Shown: positions 47,801 to 57,600 of the stretch, piece after piece
How positions within the stretch are numbered: the stretch's first letter is position 1
How the letters are laid out: every line of letters starts with the position of its first letter
Assembly (NCBI GenBank): GCA_934045075.1
Contig: OW203726.1
Coordinates: 10,751,527 to 10,815,526, forward strand
Length of the DNA stretch: 64,000 nucleotides
Direction of reading: 5' to 3'
Source: Yponomeuta sedellus
Taxonomy: Eukaryota > Arthropoda > Insecta > Lepidoptera > Yponomeutidae
Made by a program: the position numbers and the translations under genes
The notes under the pieces: model-generated
Databases searched by the model: none
Seen by the model: only the letters and a program-made list of their open reading frames with translations
What the model was told of the DNA's origin: nothing

Positions 47801-48939
47801 CGCCCTAATAACGGCGGCCCTGCGTTAGATAAAACATAAATGTTTAAATCGTGTGATTGTTCACGATAGGTTACTTTAGTTGTAAAATAACCCAAGGGCG
47901 ATATTTTATGGCCATTATACAGACACATTCTTAAATCAGTTTCGCATAATTTTAAGTTGCTGAAATAAGTATTGTACAATTTGTCTGAAATAACCGTGGT
48001 TCCTGATCCGGAATCTAACTCCATGTCGAGCTTAATACCCATAATAGCAACATTCATTACAATCGGTGAATAATCTACGTACCTCAAGTTAAATAAGTCG
48101 CACTCGTGGCATTCTTCACATTCGTTTCGATCCGAAACCTGCACTTGTGGACACATATTATGCAAACGTGCATTCGTATGTTTTTTTGCGCTACACACTT
48201 TCTTAAGGTGTCCTTTCACTCCGCAAACCTGGCAGCGATAAGATTTGTATCGGCACTTTTCGGCGTCGTGATACCGTAACCCGCAAACCGAGCATCGAGA
48301 CACCTCGCCCTGGGCGGGCGGGCGCGCGCCTCCGGCAGCGGCGGCCGCCCCTGCGCGCGCGTTGCTGACTCGGAACACGGATTCCTCCTTCACCTTTACA
48401 AGCGGCGTCGCTCCAGCTTCTTCTCGTGCCTGTCGTGCACTCGCCGCCTGCCTAGCTACCTCCAGTGCCTTGGCAAAAGTCAGTTTGGCCGCGTCCTGTT
48501 CGAAGAGGCGGTCTCGCTCCGGGCCAGGACTGAGACCTAGCACAAATCGATCCCGCAACTGCTCATCTAAAGACCCTTCAAACACGCAGTGAACGGCGAG
48601 TCCTCTTACCCGCACCGCCCACTCGTCGACAGTTTCCCCCACTGATCTTCTTGCCTCGTAAAACTTCTGCCTATCCGCTAACAAGCATCGTTTAGGTGTG
48701 AAATGTTTGTCCAGTGCTGCAACCAGCTCATCGAACTTCGCGTCATCAATTTTTTTCGGATGAAGCAAGTCCCGCGTAAGACGGTAGGTGTCGTCAGAAA
48801 AATGCGTTATCAATAACGCATTGCTGGCGTCCGCTTCTATTTTGTTTAATTTTATAAACTGTTGAAGTCTGCCTTTGAATATGGGCCACTCTTGCACATT
48901 GTGATCGAAAAGTGATAAACTTCCGATGTAACTTGCCAT
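44854..48939 (-). CDS. Gag-Pol polyprotein of the mag-type retrotransposon
   Basis: 1361 residues in one frame. Gag occupies about 1-270 and ends in two CCHC-type zinc knuckles (C216-C219, C236-C239). The protease has DSGSGTT at 309-315. The reverse transcriptase spans about 445-640 with TKIDLSNAY and a WLDD box (592-595), where most relatives have Y-x-DD. RNase H shows VDAS (D741), E783, TDH (D810) and VADYFSR (D858). The integrase has an H-x2-H / C-x2-C finger (H963, H966, C996, C999) and catalytic D1027, D1081, E1117. The protein copies the element RNA and integrates it. The start ATG at 48939 lies about 50 bp inside the 5' LTR. No stop or frameshift was seen. Confidence 0.92.
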   Translation of the reverse strand: MASYIGSLSLFDHNVQEWPIFKGRLQQFIKLNKIEADASNALLITHFSDDTYRLTRDLLHPKKIDDAKFDELVAALDKHFTPKRCLLADRQKFYEARRSVGETVDEWAVRVRGLAVHCVFEGSLDEQLRDRFVLGLSPGPERDRLFEQDAAKLTFAKALEVARQAASARQAREEAGATPLVKVKEESVFRVSNARAGAAAAAGGARPPAQGEVSRCSVCGLRYHDAEKCRYKSYRCQVCGVKGHLKKVCSAKKHTNARLHNMCPQVQVSDRNECEECHECDLFNLRYVDYSPIVMNVAIMGIKLDMELDSGSGTTVISDKLYNTYFSNLKLCETDLRMCLYNGHKISPLGYFTTKVTYREQSHDLNIYVLSNAGPPLLGRDFMAKFGLFFSSNNNILCKSDECPGEVLQLLTEYSSLFSDELGKFNKFEIEFKLKENASPKIFKPRSVPFALKDRVEEEIKRLVDLGVLVPVKFTKYATPIVPVLKENGKVKIAGDFSLTLNRDLEIEKYPMPRIEEVFSNLGGGEKFTKIDLSNAYNQFVLSESSQDLTTITTPKGLYKYTRLVYGLANAPAIFQRSMETLLSGIDGVSCWLDDVCVTGPTKETHVARLKEVLSRLSDAGLKLHKEKCKFFQDSVTYLGYVISKEGLRTCKKKVEAIIDAPRPDSVLSLKRFLGMINYYRNFLPNASEKLHPLHELLRAGAVWEWAERHERAFTEIKKELSSGRVLAHFDPEAQLVLSVDASPDGLGAVLAQIGTNGRERPLAFASRSLNSSERNYSQIQKEATAIVYGVKHFHQYLFGRQIPFILKTDHRPLLSIFGKKVGISVMAASRLQRYAIILSAYNYSVQYISSNHNVVADYFSRAAIENKSPEYDENDVSYLKYLDSNVAPMKFKDIVKATSEDSTLSTVIKYMNLGWPRKINCKTVQPYFQCKTELELDNGCLFRGHRIVIPTVYRKTMLKELHAGHLGIVKSKGVARSRFWWPGIDKDIEQWVGSCVNCASVRSAPPRASPAPWPAETEPWSRLHIDYFTMANKTFLVVIDAYSKWPECLLMDGGTSTRALIRKLKELFSRYGIPKVIVSDNDVKIHSQEFVMFCSTNGIRYVTSPIYHPSSNGQAENTVKTCKNMIKRLLAETNSFDTVKEKLLGLLFEYRNSPHCSTGESPAKMFFGRNLRCMLDLMIEKENEKTKTDAPKCNRHFNVGDNVWLRWYVHKKEIWSVGKITKSIGNRMYEVYATDYNVTCKRHIDQLMRYYDVNVAGQTVDNDIIEKFPVVEQCTATATHPSPHTNTPAEGCVRHNVEEDEWVEAQEEPGSEPEREIDLEPAGALLPDQQPGPNSDNGQPLPGSRRPLRSCRFKKVSYKD

Positions 48940-48990
48940 AATGAATGTCCCAACTTAGCACGCGCGTAACGTCGGTAGGCTCGTCGTCAG

Positions 48991-49073
48991 TGATGTGTAT
49001 CAATCAAACAACCGTCACGGTTTGAGACTGGTTTATTACTGGCGCGGCCCATCGACGACGTGCCGACGCCACA
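48991..49073 (-). repeat. LTR, 83 bp (5' LTR of the element)
   Basis: It directly precedes the primer-binding region and the gag-pol frame on the minus strand. Confidence 0.9.
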
Positions 49074-49245
49074 CTAATACTTGTGAATACTCACATGCCA
49101 ATTTCAGTATTTTATCGTACCTTTTATCTACATGTACCTACCTACCTGCTAAGTCGGTTTACATATTTTGTTAAAAAAAAAATTCTATAACCTCGCTTGC
49201 TTTCCCGTGCACCTGAAATATGTCATGTCATACATAAAACTACTT

Positions 49246-49253
49246 AATTCAGC
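49246..49253. repeat. 8-bp target duplication (aattcagc), left
   Basis: Identical to 51200-51207, flanking THAP element copy 2. Confidence 0.8.
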
Positions 49254-49428
49254 CACAGAGCATATAAACACTACGTTTTAAGAGACGGGACCTCCCTATA
49301 TGCTTTTGTACTAATGAGTTTAGCCCCGTTAGCAATACCAACCAATAGAGCAAAAATACAATGTCAAAAGTGCTACCAACATAACAACTTGTCTGTACAT
49401 TAGGGACGTCCACTTACATTGGTACTAC

Positions 49429-49448
49429 ATTTATCGATATCGATAAAT
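49429..49448. promoter_or_regulatory. 20-bp palindrome with overlapping TATCGATA sites (copy 2)
   Basis: Identical to 8740-8759. Confidence 0.4.
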
Positions 49449-49493
49449 TTTCATCCAGGGGCTCCGCAGTTAGCCTAATAAAAATCAATGTTT

Positions 49494-50944
49494 TCAATAA
49501 ATTACAAATGAAATTAGTATTTTATTATTGATAATCAAATCACAATAATTGTGGTCAAGGTCTATTGAATTTATTTCAGCAGCTATTTGGTTTTTCCTTA
49601 GAGGTGTCCAATCTGAGCGAACTTCATCAATCGGTGGTTTGGATTCAGGTGCTGAAATCGTCAAAAAAAGTTAAGTTGAGTCGTTATTGATTATTAATTT
49701 GTTGGTAAACTATGCTACTTACCGGGATAGTTCTGATAAATATGCTGAGATTCCAGGCCACAATAATTGTGGTAAAACCCTACTGGACCAATAGCAACAG
49801 CTGATATTTTGGCTGCTGTACAAGGTGCTGAAAATGATAAAACTTTGTAATTTATCAAAGTAAACAAACTCTAGTTACAAAAAACTTCAGCGATACATGA
49901 AAAGTCTACGTACCAGAGTTGTTTTGTGAAGCTCGACAACTAATAGGTTTTTGTATAGCTGAATCTGAAAATAAACAATTGCAAGAATAGTCCGAAAAAA
50001 AAATAGTTTGTTCCTGTTTACCACATAACTGCATAATTGACTATGTAACTATCAAATACATTTTTATAAAAAAAATATTTACGGTAAAAATTTGTAAAAA
50101 AAATATTTTAGTAATTCCAATCACTAACCAGTTTCAAGTGATGCGACGTGGCTACGTGGTAAGGAAACTCAGCTAGTAAGTAATCAGGAAGAGGAGGCGC
50201 ATTTATAAGTAGAGAAGATACAGCCCTGTAAAAAAATGTTTATCAAAGTATGTCATTTATGTATTAAGACGTAATAATAATATTGCGTTCTAAATGACGG
50301 AGCAAAATACATTCAAATGTTCGACGTAAAGCAAGGCGTATTTTGTGTTTTATTACATAATTATTAATGAAATGTAGTGTTACATTATAAATTTATAACA
50401 CAACTCACCATTTCTTTAATCGGCTTCCTTTTAAAATCGTTGTAAAAATCTTTCGGCCGGAAATGATCTCTACAAACATATTTATGTTGGTGGAGTTTTT
50501 CGATGGGGATATACGATATAAGATCTTCCACAATTTTCACCCATTGTTTGCATTAAAAAAAAAAACAACATTCAATGCAGCCACTAATAGTGCATCGTTG
50601 AAACATTGTTATGGCTTACAGCAATTCACCCGTCGTACACTGAGTAGTAATTCTGACCAAGGTACTTATCAGGTATTTTTTTATCGATATTGAATATGTG
50701 TATGGCACAACTGGAATATGTCTATGACATTGAAACATCTTAGTATTTTTCTCATAGTATGTTAATTACGTTATTTAACATAATTCATGATCTTGCTCTT
50801 GTGCAAGATGACCACAACTGTAAGAAATACTTACCGGTCTTCATCCCTAAGAAATTTACCCATAAACTTTCTTTTGGTACCCTTTGACCGGCTGCATCTT
50901 ATTTTACAAATGGCACAAGTTCGACACCATCCGATCAATGCCAT
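49494..50944 (-). pseudogene. THAP-domain gene, six exons, splice-acceptor lesion
   Basis: Exons on the minus strand are 50835-50944, 50409-50553, 50129-50225, 49914-49964, 49723-49827 and 49494-49651. Exon 1 (ATG at 50944) carries CRTCAIC. Exon 2 is open and carries QWVKIVEDL and KYVCRDHFRPKDF, completing a C2CH THAP finger. The AG expected before exon 2 is absent: the poly-T tract runs into 'taatgc', where copy 1 has 'tagatgc'. Exon 3, in the phase given by the splice sites, reads 13 codons and then a stop, so a spliced product would be a THAP-only protein of about 98 residues. Exons 4-6 are open in mutually consistent phases, which suggests a longer ancestral protein. Confidence 0.6.
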
Positions 50945-51362
50945 TATTAAAAGAAAATCACTAAACACTGTACAACAAGATACACACAGCTAGATATTGA
51001 ACAAACTTAAAACACAAAAATTTTAACTAGAAAACGTTCTAATATGTGCCGCGTTCCGCCATATTTGTTATGTTTTCAGTTTGACATTGACAACAAAGAA
51101 AGAGTAAGTAGTATTAAAGAGTGAGACAAATATATGTCCGCCATTAAAACGGGGCTAAATGCGAACAAATAATTCAAAGTTCCTACTTGCGCTAGGCTGA
51201 ATTCAGCCGTCAGTTTCAATACTTGCTTGAACCTGTTAGATTACTAATGTATTAACTAAGGCCTTTGCATCTATATTCTAGATGATTTATCTACACTAGA
51301 TAGATGGGTAAAGTAACCACTAGACGCTGCAGTGCCCGGGACAATAGAATTTTAATTGTTAT

Positions 51363-51378
51363 CTGGTCGCGCGACCAG
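51363..51378. repeat. Perfect 16-bp palindrome ctggtcgcgcgaccag
   Basis: GC-rich and self-complementary, a few bases left of the TIR at 51387. Confidence 0.7.
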
Positions 51379-51386
51379 GAAAATAA

Positions 51387-53141
51387 TATATCGTCCCCGT
51401 AGGGCGGAAACTCACCAACTCGAAAAACACCGTTTCGAGAAATCAACGTTCAAAGTTTTGAAAACGAAAAAAAAATCTAGCGTCTGTTATACAGGAGATA
51501 TTTTGAATGTTACTGTCTTAATGCATTTTTACTACAACAGAGCATTGTTTGATTTGACTTATATGTATAAATTTACATCAATTTAAAAGTTATGATGGAT
51601 AAACAGTTTTTCCCTTTAATATTTTGATCTTAATCCCGAGTTAGTGATTTTCTACCTAAAGTTAGTTAATTTCTACCCAGATTTGACTATTATAAGCAGA
51701 AATAACTCGTTTTAGTGAATTTACAACTAGTCTCTGGAAATGCATAACAGTCTCAGACATAACTAACTAAATTTGTTTTTTGCGAACCAAAGAAGAAAAC
51801 ACTACAAAAAACTTTCAAAACTTTATTCAAAAAGGAAAAAGAACAAAAAGCGTCATTAATGACCACAAAAAGAACAATAGCTTCTTCATGGGTTTCAGGT
51901 AAGCTTAATATATCTTCAGGGATTTTATTATAGAAGCGTATATAATGCCCCATGAAGGATGTATTAACCTTTACCAGCCTAAATAGAGGAAACAAAAGTT
52001 TACGTTTATTTCTAGTATTTACATTGTGTTGGCTACCCAAAGTTTAAAAGTTACTGAAATTTTCCTGACGTAAATAATGTTTTCATAGATATACTGACTG
52101 GCAACTGTTAGGATGTTAGTTTCTTTAAAGAAATCTCTTAACGAATCTCTACTGCCTAGCTTATAAATAAATCTGATCGCTCTGATTGCAAGACAAAGAT
52201 GGTCTCAATGTCTGCTGCCTGTCGCCACAGAAGTATGCCATAGGACATAACACTATGGAAGTTACTAAAATAAGTTAAAATAAGAAGTTAACAAGCCTTG
52301 CAGTTACGACGTCAGTAAGTTCCCTAAATCTTTTAACTGCTTATGCTGCTGAACCAAGCCTATTTGCATTTTTTTCTATATGAGGACCACATTGAAGCTT
52401 TGATCCATTGTGATATCTAGAAATACAGTTTCATTTACAAGCTCTAATTTGTTATTCCCCAATATAACATTGCTATCAACTGTTTTGACATTTTGAAGAG
52501 TGAACTTTATACATTTTATCTTTTTTGAATTTAACAGTAATGTATTAGATTAGCATCCAAGAGAGCATTATTTAGCACCCGAGAGAGAGCATTAGTTGTA
52601 TTATCGAAGTCATTCTCTTGTCTCTTAATTTTAAAAATAAGTAATGTGTCAACTGCAAATAACACTATCTCTGACACATTTTGAACCATGAACGGCAAAT
52701 CTTTTACATATACGAGGAAGAGGGACGGCCCCAATATCGATCCTGTGTCCACCTCTGACCCTGAAGATTTAGTTCTATTTATTTATATCAGCTCTTTGAA
52801 GTCTCTCTAAATATGATGTCATAAGTTTTAGCTAAAACCATAGACCAAAAAGGTATTTTTGGTCTATGCCAAAACTAACTAAAATGGCTTAGGTGACGAC
52901 GAGACTGTACTTTGGGTAGGCATAAAATAATTAAATACATTTAATTAATTGTTTCTTTCAATGTAGCTGTAAAACATTGTAATTAGTTAATTTTTGAAGT
53001 TTTTAATTTTGGAACTAGGGCTCCTATGAAAAAACTGGTTAGACAGAAATGTAGAGAAAAAAAATGCGATCCTAATGCTACTAAACGCTCATTTTCTCCT
53101 TAAGTCGACTTGGTGAGTTTCCGCTCTACGGGGACGATATA
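51387..53141. mobile_element. TIR element (tatatcgtccccgtag) containing LINE debris
   Basis: Termini 51387-51422 and 53106-53141 are inverted repeats of about 36 bp with two mismatches (tcgtccccgtag then gcggaaactcaccaa). TA or TATA duplication is possible at the AT-rich flanks. The interior holds LINE reverse-transcriptase fragments. No transposase frame was found, and the superfamily was not identified. Confidence 0.65.
51753..52760 (-). pseudogene. Degraded LINE reverse transcriptase (jockey/CR1-like)
   Basis: Near 52531-52752 the minus strand reads GSILGPSLFLVYVKDLP, then a broken FADDT-type box (FAVDTLLIF). Near 51753-52040 it reads NVNTRNKRKLLFPL and YNKIPEDI, the typical RT C-terminus ('HNYNTRNK...YNKLP'). 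Between them are stops and frame changes. The 5' part and the endonuclease are missing. Confidence 0.7.
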
Positions 53142-53204
53142 TAAATATACATAAATAGTAAGTGAAATTAAATAAAATAATCAATAAATTATACCTTTAA
53201 AAAA

Positions 53205-53345
53205 ACAATTTAGATGCTAAAAATTTCACCCATGCCGGGATTCGAACCCGCGACCTCTGGCTATCCGTGCCAGCGCTCTTTCCAACTGAGCTAATAGGCG
53301 ACTCACCGGCATCAGTGAAATTTCGAACCAATTTACAATATTCTC
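53205..53345 (-). repeat. tRNA-derived SINE, most complete head
   Basis: The minus strand shows 'ttagctcagttgg' (A box and D arm), a perfect anticodon-like stem CTGGC/GCCAG, and B box 'gggttcgaatccc'. Stem mismatches and the SINE text after the head argue against a working tRNA. Confidence 0.65.
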
Positions 53346-54153
53346 TGTATTACGTACAGGCAGTGACATCTGGCTGAAGCAATTTGCATCACCTGCAGCC
53401 CCGAGTACCTACTTTGCTTTACCATGCTTTACTTAAAATTGTCCTTAGCACGGGTTAGTGTAATATTATAATTACACCTTTGTCTTCATAAAATTTAATC
53501 GATATTTAACTTTAGTTTGTAGCATAAATTTTGAAGGCTCAAAAGTTATCGCATTGTTGCATTGCTTCTTTTAGTAGCTATAGGTAAGTGCTGATATTGT
53601 GTCAATACCAAGCAGAGTCCTGTGATCGGATTGTTGTCAGCCAATTGTTTTAAAATAAGTAGGTATTTAATGTAGGTACTATTTTTTTATGGTTTAAAAA
53701 AATTGCGTAAATTTATAAGATAATTTATAAATTACATAAATTTATACTAAATGAAATATAAAAAAAAATTGCCTTTGTCTTCATAATATTTATCCTAATT
53801 ATGAAAACCCACGTGAATTAGTTTATGCTTACCTTGTTATCAATCACAAAACAATATAATATTTTTCAATGCAAAGCAAAATTTAGTTTAGCAGAGACCT
53901 GACCTGGAGCAAGCAGACCAAAACAAAGAGAGAGAGAGACAGGAAGGGAGTAAGTGAGTGAGTTGAACGAAGAAACGAAACAATGCTGCCAACAAGCAAA
54001 AGATCTTTGCGTTCCGTTTTTCAAAATAAGTAAAAAAAAAACCTTCACAAAAAAGTAACCAAAAGTAACCTTTTGTTTCCTGTAACCTCAAAGTAACCTG
54101 ACTTAGTTAAAAATCACCTAAAAGGTTACAAAAGTAACCTTCTGGCAACGCTG
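53346..54153. other. Right-hand native part of the hAT-like element
   Basis: AT-rich and non-coding, with a SINE tail at 53440-53475 and aagtaacct-type subterminal repeats at 54045-54145. Confidence 0.5.
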
Positions 54154-54346
54154 CTATTTACTCGTAATTTTTTTTACGGTTCGGATCGTGTTTATTATTT
54201 TTTATAATCTGTGAATTGACTTCGTCTTTCCGGGAGTATTGACCTCCGTGGTGGTTGCTAGGACTAAAAAAGTATAGTTTATGAAGTGTTTATGAATAAA
54301 ACCACTTTGTCTCTTTAATCTGCAAAAACAATTTATATTTTAATCC

Positions 54347-54407
54347 CACGGATGTCAAATGACATCCGTGTTTAATCCCATCCCACGGATGTAAATTTAC
54401 ATCCGTG
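54347..54407. promoter_or_regulatory. Two 24-nt palindromes with cacggatgt arms
   Basis: 54347-54370 and 54384-54407 both begin cacggatgt and end acatccgtg. The first has a 2-nt centre; the second is a perfect palindrome. A third half-site (acatccgtg) follows near 54412. They lie 224-284 bp upstream of the ATG at 54631. They could be paired protein-binding sites or remnants of a small fold-back repeat. Confidence 0.45.
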
Positions 54408-54630
54408 CACAAACATCCGTGTTTATCCGTCATCCCAATCTTTTAATCTGTCACTCACCTGTCACCCTAATCAATGTGCTCCATCACAGATTAAATACTG
54501 CTTGACCATCTTGTCTTGTTATTGAAAACAAAATTGAAATAAATTATAATGACGATTTTGTCAAAATACTCACGAACTTAAAGTACTTATATTTTTGTGC
54601 TCATCCGACAAATACAAAGACAGCTTCAAA

Positions 54631-54690
54631 ATGTCTAACAATATAATGACTATCAGTGACATGATCCATTCATCCTTTGGAGACTCTAAA
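54631..54690 (+). CDS. Exon 1 of the QRICH2-like gene
   Basis: 20 codons from ATG to AAA|gtgagt, phase 0. The context before the ATG is A-rich (ttcaaaATG), as is usual in insects. Confidence 0.6.
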
Positions 54691-57600
54691 GTGAGTACCT
54701 GCCTATCTAAAAGTCAGCGCATGGCACTTTAGCGTATACTTACAGCGCGGCTGTACCGAACTAAAAAAATATTGGTTGATTCGCACGAATCATGTAGAAA
54801 AGTTCATTATATTTCATTATATCATTCATTATATTATTATATTTTTCGCCATAGTGTCATTCAAACAGTGTCCTGAAACAGGGTTAGTGAGTAAAGGTCG
54901 AAAATAGTCAGGTCAATCGACAGGACTCAATGGTCTAGCGGTTAACACGCATGACAGCCAATCCGGAGGGTTGGATTCCTACTGGAGGCCGCCGTACTGA
55001 AGTTGTACATTTGCCTGTATTTTCATGTTTGTGATGTCATTGCCTGGTTGCCCTGTGCTCTGGCACATCATCACAAACATGAAAATATCCTAGATTGGCC
55101 CCAAGACAAGTGAATGTGTTGTGTGGAATATATTATTACTATTTACAAACGTAACTAAATAACAGAGAGAGTTGCAGAAAGGTCTACCTCTCTCGAAATC
55201 AGTCCCAATAACACTCAGCAAAGGCATCAAAACATGTCGAAATCCTGATGTTTGCAATGGAATTTGATACTTAGACAATTGGAATCGTTCATGATTTGGT
55301 ATGCGTAATAAAACAGCAGATCAACGTCGGGGCGCGGGACTAAGGCAACCGGTTGTATAACAATATGTCTCGCACCCCAACGCTTTTATGCGTTTTATGA
55401 AACACAAAATGAGTAGAACTGTGCCTGAGCTCCGCCGTCACCTCACTCGCGTCAAGGAAGGAAGGACTGAAGGAAGAAAGAAAGTGAAATTGTGTTTATC
55501 TGGAAAGCCATAAATACTTTTAGTGATAAAGTTATAACTTTAGGCGTTTTCGCCTAACCTAGTATCATGATTGGTCAGGTTCATTTTACTTCACTAATAC
55601 TACTTTCTTGATTATTTTATTATTTTGCCATACCCAAGTCACGCTACCATATATATGTGTTAGGACCGACGATATGGATAGCCAATCTATCATGGTTCGA
55701 CTACTGGGCGAAAATAGCTGACAATAGGTTATTACTAAGGCTTAATTAAACTTGGCCGTGCTCGCTTTTCATCGCGATGTATCGGGTAATTTTCCACTCT
55801 GCCGGGTTAAGCATTTAGAGTTAAGACGGTTGCAAGTGTCAAAATGTTGCAACCCGTGGGACTGTTTCATAGAGCGACAATTAATGGTTTACTAATGCAA
55901 ATCTATATACATTAATTCGATGCAAAGCTTACCAACCCACGGATTAATGAGTAGGAAGCCTCGGCTACGCAATGTACATCGAATTGTCATAATAAACTAT
56001 GAATTGTAGTTTATGAAACAGATGAAAATTGTAGAAATGAAGCGTCATTTTGGGGAGGCGGATGATTTTTTTCTTTATTTTTACGCAGAACAACGTGGTG
56101 AATTTTAAACTCGTTCAAGCCGTCCTATACTTGCTCGCAAGGCATCTTCGTGTACTCGAAAGACGAGTTGAGGTTAAAGAAGCAATATTAGACCCAAATG
56201 TCACCAGTTCTAAGCTCTCAGTTACTGAAGTGAAAATCAGTGCTACGGTATCGAAGAAGAAAAGGAAGGTCAGCCAAGAGTCGGTGCATAAAACATCGGA
56301 GAAATCCAGTACTTCGACGAAACCTCAAACTTCCACAGGTATATTCTCCGTCTCCAACACCCACCAGATAGAGCCATAAGTAAAGCCAAGAGGTAGCCAG
56401 TGGAACTCTTAAACTCTTTCTTGTCTATCCATCCACTTCCGTAGTACAAGGTATTAGTCCAGTAATGATTTATTGATTACATACTACTACTCAAATCAAT
56501 TTTTATTATTAGAGACTAAGAAGTAAACTTGTTTTCTGTCTTTTTTATATTTTTTTCATTGTTCCTTAGACCAAACAGGGAAATTGTCTCACAAGAGTTC
56601 CACGCAAAAGAGTTCATTTTCAATAAAGTCTGTGCTGTATGATGACAAAAAGTTTATACATAAAATAACGGCCGCAGAGAGCTCCCATAATCTGGGTTCT
56701 ATAATAGACGCATCAAAGGAATTTATCTCATCTAAACCACCTGGTAAAAGTATTTTGACAATATTTCCTAAGGATTCAGTCGAAAAGATGCATGGAGACA
56801 TAGTGACCAAGGCAGGCAAAGAATATGCTCAAAGTATTAAACTTAAAAAGAAATCAGACTTACGTGAAGATCCTATAAGTAGTCCATACTTTACCAAAGT
56901 ATCGCAGTATTCTCGTATGGTTAAAACAAATAAGGAGCACCATGTTGAAAGTACCAAGCGTATAATTTCCGAAGTCGAAACTACAAATACATCAAATAAG
57001 GATACTTTGTCCACGTCAGCATCATTCGAATTTCCACAGAAACTCAAACCAAAATCTAAAAATATTTTTGATACAGTCACATCAAAAAATATTTCACTCT
57101 CTGTATGCATTGAAGATACATCAGATGACGTAGTTAATCCAACAGCGACGCATGGCTTTTTAGCTGTTGAAAAAGAGCGTTCTCTACATAAAACATCCAT
57201 ATCAAGTCCTTATTTTATACAAGAAGACATAAAAGGAATAAAGGAGTCAGAAAATTTTTCAATGCGTGATTTGCTCCAACAGTTTCATAGTTTTAAAAAG
57301 TCATCCATAGATGAAACATCTGTCAATCGAAATAATATTTCATTGCCCTCTTTACAAGATACTAAAGTTTTTGTCGGTGAAGCCAGAGCATTGAAACCAG
57401 AGAACGCTTCTTCACACAAAAGTTTTGCACCAAAGTTATATGAAGTAGCTACAATGACTGATATAACTGAAAAAACTCAACTAACTGATGTTGTCAATAA
57501 AAGAAAGAATCAGACTAAAGACGCCATCGATATAATTAGTTTTAAACTTCCTACAATAGATTCTTCCCATAGTTTCACTATCTCGATGAAAGATGAAGAT

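Larger units (their letters stand above)
44694..49073 (-). mobile_element. Intact mag-type Ty3/gypsy LTR retrotransposon
   Basis: This 4380-bp element has 5-bp target duplications ctaat (44689-44693 and 49074-49078) and two identical 83-bp LTRs (44694-44776, 48991-49073) starting TG and ending CA. A purine-rich tract (ATGTGGAAGGAG on the minus strand) adjoins the 3' LTR. The segment after the 5' LTR (tgacgacgag) is the candidate primer binding site. One uninterrupted gag-pol frame fills the interior. LTRs this short are known from the mag lineage of Bombyx (LTRs of about 80 bp). Identical LTRs and a clean frame point to recent insertion. Confidence 0.9.
49254..51199 (-). mobile_element. P-like non-autonomous element carrying a THAP gene, copy 2
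   Basis: 1946 bp, flanked by aattcagc, with the same ends as copy 1: it begins cacagagcatataa (caaagagtatataa in copy 1) and ends gctaggctg. The subterminal inverted repeats TTTAGCCCCGTT / AACGGGGCTAAA lie at 49319-49330 and 51148-51159. It sits inside the hAT-like element. This copy retains 33 bp in exon 3 and 5 bp in exon 2 that copy 1 lacks. Confidence 0.7.
44571..54153. mobile_element. hAT-like DNA element split by nested insertions
   Basis: The left end CAGTGTTGCCAGA and the right end, read inward, CAGCGTTGCCAGA match at 12 of 13 positions. They are flanked by the identical 8-bp duplication ctatttac. Short repeats (aagtaacctttt, gtcacctaaaa) occur just inside both ends. Known hAT elements have 8-bp duplications and CAG-starting termini with subterminal repeats. 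Most of the 9.6 kb is later insertions: the LTR element 44694-49073, the THAP element 49254-51199, the TIR/LINE unit 51387-53141 and a SINE near 53205-53345. The remaining native sequence is roughly 1.3 kb and non-coding, so this was a non-autonomous element. Confidence 0.8.

Noticed and set aside
53230..53320. Possible functional tRNA gene (minus strand)
   Set aside because: A and B boxes and a good anticodon-like stem are present, but the T stem does not pair properly and the head runs into SINE text that recurs at 42432 and 12142. It is better called a SINE head.
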